From Pseudorhodobacter sp. MZDSW-24AT (GTDB taxonomy: Bacteria; Pseudomonadota; Alphaproteobacteria; Rhodobacterales; Rhodobacteraceae), in contig NZ_PGOI01000009.1 of assembly GCF_002794355.1 (NCBI RefSeq), positions 310,001-374,000 of the forward strand: 64,000 nucleotides of DNA. The letters run 5' to 3'. The notes under the pieces are model-generated. The model had not been told where the DNA came from. It saw nothing but the letters and a program-made list of their open reading frames with translations, and ran no database searches. This document shows positions 61,632 to 64,000 of this stretch, piece by piece; position 1 is the stretch's first letter, and each line of letters opens with the position of its first letter. Both the position numbers and the translations under genes were made by a program.

Positions 61632-62234
61632 CTAGCCCGTGATCGCCCGCGCGAACAGCCGCGCCAACTGGCGCTGACCTGTGCGATAGCCGTCCAGCGT
61701 CTGGCCGGGGAACTTCAGCCCCATCGCCGACACCATGATGGTGCGGGCCACCGTCTCTGGACTGCCGATGCCATCGGCCATCGGCAGCGCCGCCAGCCAG
61801 CGCGCCAGAATGCCGATCTTCTGCGCCTGTGCCCGATCCGCCAGATCCTGCGTCAGGCTCATCCCGGCATCCAGCAGTTCCGACCCATGCGGCGTGTCTA
61901 GCACCACATCCATGAACTTGCCGTCCTTGGCCACAAAGGCCGCGATCAAGGCCTGTTCCGGCGTCTGCCCGGGGGCTGTCAGCGCCGCCTCCATCGCGGC
62001 GATCGCCTCGTTGAAATAGCGCTCGGCCAAGGTGCGGAAGACATCGTCCTTGTTGCGGTAGTGCAGATACAGCGCCGAGCGCGAGATCCCCACCCCGCGC
62101 GCGATGTCATCCATCGTGGTGCGCCGGAAGCCATAGGTGGCAAAGGCATGAAAAGCCGCGTCAAGGATCAGATCCTGACGGTCAGCCGCACGGCCCGCCC
62201 CGGGCAAGGGCGGCTTGGCATCTTCAACGCTCAT
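61632..62234 (-). CDS. TetR family regulator
   Basis: A 200-residue repressor. The DNA-binding helix-turn-helix is [45 protein letters not shown]; the C-terminal helical domain would bind an effector. I use ATG 62234 ([10 protein letters not shown]) rather than the frame start at 62276, which lies in the operator region. It points away from the RND genes' end and is divergent from the molybdenum hydroxylase operon; palindromes in the gap suggest it represses that operon and itself. Confidence 0.92.
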   Translation of the reverse strand: MSVEDAKPPLPGAGRAADRQDLILDAAFHAFATYGFRRTTMDDIARGVGISRSALYLHYRNKDDVFRTLAERYFNEAIAAMEAALTAPGQTPEQALIAAFVAKDGKFMDVVLDTPHGSELLDAGMSLTQDLADRAQAQKIGILARWLAALPMADGIGSPETVARTIMVSAMGLKFPGQTLDGYRTGQRQLARLFARAITG

Positions 62235-62263
62235 GCCTCTGATGTGGCGAAAAGTCCCGCTGT

Positions 62264-62304
62264 TGTCAATTGACATTCTGACATTTCACGCTCATTTTGT
62301 CAGA
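62264..62304. promoter_or_regulatory. TetR-type operator cluster of TGACA half-sites
   Basis: A perfect 12-base palindrome TGTCAATTGACA (62264-62275) is followed by TCTGACA-N14-TGTCAGA (62277-62304). So four TGACA half-sites, in alternating orientation, lie between the regulator and the iron-sulfur subunit gene. Position makes autoregulation likely. Confidence 0.65.
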
Positions 62305-62322
62305 AGCCAGAAGGAGCCTCCC

Positions 62323-62790
62323 ATGCCCACCACCCTCACCGTGAACGGCACCAGCGCCACCGTCGACCTGCCCGATGACACGCCCTTGCTGTGGGCGCTG
62401 CGCGACGGGCTGAACCTCACCGGCACCAAATACGGCTGCGGCGTCGCGGCCTGCGGGGCCTGCACCGTCTTGATCGATGGCGTGGCGCAGCGGTCCTGCC
62501 AGACGGCGCTGGCCGATGTGGCAGGCGCTTCTGTCACCACCATCGAGGGCCTTGGCACCCCCGCCGCGCTGCATGCGGTGCAGGCGGCATGGATCGACCA
62601 TCAGGTCGCGCAATGCGGCTATTGCCAGTCGGGGCAGATCATGCAGGCGGCAAGCCTCTTGGCGGAAAACCCCGCGCCGTCCTTGCAAGAGATCGACGAT
62701 GCCATGGATGGCAACCTGTGCCGCTGTGGCACCTATCCCCGCATCCGCGCCGCCGTGCAGGATGCCGCCAGCCGCCTGCGCGAGGTGTGA
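62323..62790 (+). CDS. 2Fe-2S subunit of an isoquinoline 1-oxidoreductase-like enzyme
   Basis: A 155-residue protein with two [2Fe-2S] clusters. Plant-type ferredoxin cysteines lie in [20 protein letters not shown] with RSCQTAL; the second cluster has [12 protein letters not shown] and [14 protein letters not shown]. It is the small subunit (IorA type) of xanthine-dehydrogenase-family molybdenum hydroxylases and carries electrons from the Mo site. Start ATG 62323 with AAGGAG. The Mo-binding subunit starts one base after its stop. Confidence 0.94.
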   Translation: MPTTLTVNGTSATVDLPDDTPLLWALRDGLNLTGTKYGCGVAACGACTVLIDGVAQRSCQTALADVAGASVTTIEGLGTPAALHAVQAAWIDHQVAQCGYCQSGQIMQAASLLAENPAPSLQEIDDAMDGNLCRCGTYPRIRAAVQDAASRLREV

Positions 62791-62791
62791 T

Positions 62792-64000
62792 ATGGGACGC
62801 CTGCGCACCATCGCCCGCCGCACCTTCCTGATCGGCTCGGCCGCCCTTGTCGGCGGTGTCGCCTTTGGCACCTATGCCTATCGCAAACCGCATGCCAACC
62901 CGATTGCCGGGGCGGGCATCGGCGCGCTCACGCCTTATGTCCTGATCGACCCGCAAGGTGTCACCATCATCGCGCCGCGCGCGGAAATGGGGCAGGGCAT
63001 CCACTCCACCCTTGCCGCCCTTGTCGCGGAAGAGCTTGACCTGCCGTGGGATCAGGTCCGGGTCCTGCACGGCCCGCCCGCCGCCGCCTATTACAACGCC
63101 GCCATGCTCGAAGAAGGCGTGCCCTTTGCGCCCACCGATGAAAGCTGGCTTGCGGAAACCGCACGCGGGGCGATGGCGATTCCGGCCAAGTTCCTTGCGC
63201 TGCAAATCACCGGCGGCTCCACGTCCACACCAGACGCCTATGAAAAGATGCGCGCCGCCGGGGCCGTCGCCCGCGCCGCATTGGTGCAGGCCGCCGCCCG
63301 CCGCCTTGGGCTTGATGCCGCCACGCTGACCACAGAAGGCGGCGCGGTGATCGCCCCCGATGGCACCCGCATTCCCTATACCGAGCTCGCGGTCGAGGCT
63401 GCGGCCAGCGACCTGCCCGCCGTGCCGCCCTTGAAGGCCCGCGAGGATTGGACGCTGCTGGGCACCTCGCTGCCGCGGCTTGACATGGTGGAAAAATCCA
63501 CCGGCACCGCGCAATTCGCGGGCGATATCCGCTTGCCCGGCATGCGCTTTGCCACCGTGCGCATGAACCCCGCGATCGGGGCCGCGATGAACGGCTTTGA
63601 CGCCACCGCCGCCCTTGCCATGCCGGGGGTGGAGCAGGTGATCAATCTGGGCCGGGGTGTGGCTGTCGTTGCCAACACCACTTGGGCCGCGATGCAAGGC
63701 GCCGATGCCATCCGCTTTGATTGGGCGGACGCCAGCTATCCCGCGACCAGTGCCGAAATGCGGGCCCAGATTGCCGCCGCCTTCTCCTCTGACACGGTGG
63801 ATGCCACCCCCCGCAACGATGGCGATGTGACCCAGCCGCGCGGCCAGACCTTGCAGGCCGAGTATCACGTCCCCCCGCTCGCCCATGCCACGATGGAGCC
63901 GCAGCAGGCCACTGCGCTGTTGCAGGATGGCCGGTTGGAAATCTGGGTCGGCACCCAAGCCCCCGGTTTCGCCCGCAAGGCCGCTGCCAAGGCGGCCGGC
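62792..64000 (+). CDS. Molybdopterin subunit of an isoquinoline 1-oxidoreductase-like enzyme, N-terminal part
   Basis: The reading frame runs off the right edge: 403 residues visible. It starts MGRLRTIARRTFLIGSAALVGG, a twin-arginine signal, so the enzyme is exported folded. VTIIAPRAEMGQGIHSTLAALVAEELDLPWDQVRV is the molybdenum-cofactor binding segment; LKAREDWTLLGTSLPRLD and STGTAQFAGDIRLPGMRFATVRMNP start the second half of the IorB type fold. It probably hydroxylates an N-heterocycle or aldehyde. The last residues seen are GTQAPGFARKAAAKAAG. Confidence 0.93.
   Translation, partial: MGRLRTIARRTFLIGSAALVGGVAFGTYAYRKPHANPIAGAGIGALTPYVLIDPQGVTIIAPRAEMGQGIHSTLAALVAEELDLPWDQVRVLHGPPAAAYYNAAMLEEGVPFAPTDESWLAETARGAMAIPAKFLALQITGGSTSTPDAYEKMRAAGAVARAALVQAAARRLGLDAATLTTEGGAVIAPDGTRIPYTELAVEAAASDLPAVPPLKAREDWTLLGTSLPRLDMVEKSTGTAQFAGDIRLPGMRFATVRMNPAIGAAMNGFDATAALAMPGVEQVINLGRGVAVVANTTWAAMQGADAIRFDWADASYPATSAEMRAQIAAAFSSDTVDATPRNDGDVTQPRGQTLQAEYHVPPLAHATMEPQQATALLQDGRLEIWVGTQAPGFARKAAAKAAG

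Overview
The window is high-GC DNA from an alphaproteobacterium, most likely Rhodobacteraceae (Rhodobacter/Roseobacter group). This rests on strong third-position GC, gene families and gene order typical of that group (DUF2794, IalB-like protein, creatinase, carbonic anhydrase-SbtA-PII set), and short palindromic elements carrying CCCGGGATATTT or AAATACTCC that I associate with this family. It is ordinary chromosome: no insertion sequence, prophage, plasmid gene, rRNA or CRISPR array was seen.

The outstanding region is about 1410-16738. After the 5' part of pnp (minus strand) comes a plus-strand block: a polytopic Wzy/WaaL-like membrane protein, a GT4 glycosyltransferase, a type I polyketide synthase of 2141 residues (KS-AT-KR-DH-ACP-TE), a GT2 glycosyltransferase, a single-module peptide synthetase (formyltransferase-A-PCP) with a luciferase-like monooxygenase inside its adenylation domain, and an EntD/Sfp-type phosphopantetheinyl transferase. 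Most joints overlap or nearly touch, so this looks like one operon for a glycosylated or glycan-attached formyl-glycine/polyketide product. Hand alignment of the adenylation pocket gives a glycine-type code. The PKS AT domain has codon usage unlike the rest of the protein and carries, in frame, what looks like a copy of a family-type intergenic palindromic repeat.

16842-29916 is mostly housekeeping: S49 peptidase, a tiny zinc-ribbon membrane protein, a short-chain dehydrogenase, uvrC, a YcaQ-like protein, a fatty acid desaturase, rlmN, an IalB-like secreted protein, an asparaginase, DUF2794, an NlpC/P60 hydrolase, an M17 aminopeptidase and a degenerate Hpt-like protein. 30061-32051 is a three-gene bicarbonate set (beta-carbonic anhydrase, SbtA-type transporter, PII-like protein). 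32126-41470 holds asd, two MFS transporters, an aldo-keto reductase, and a divergent catabolic unit (GntR regulator and Gfo/Idh/MocA dehydrogenase on one side; flavin monooxygenase, aldo-keto reductase and flavin reductase on the other).

41606-56522 contains panB-panC, a cupin, a DMT exporter, an L,D-transpeptidase, a phytase-esterase-like secreted protein, a GlsB-type membrane protein, creatinase, a YghU-type GST, DoxX and SDR genes, a P1 peptidase, an MltB-type transglycosylase and a hydantoinase-family protein. A Met-type (CAT anticodon) tRNA lies at 56572-56648. The end carries dgkA, an RND efflux pair, a TetR regulator and the first two genes of an isoquinoline-1-oxidoreductase-like molybdenum hydroxylase, the last running off the window.
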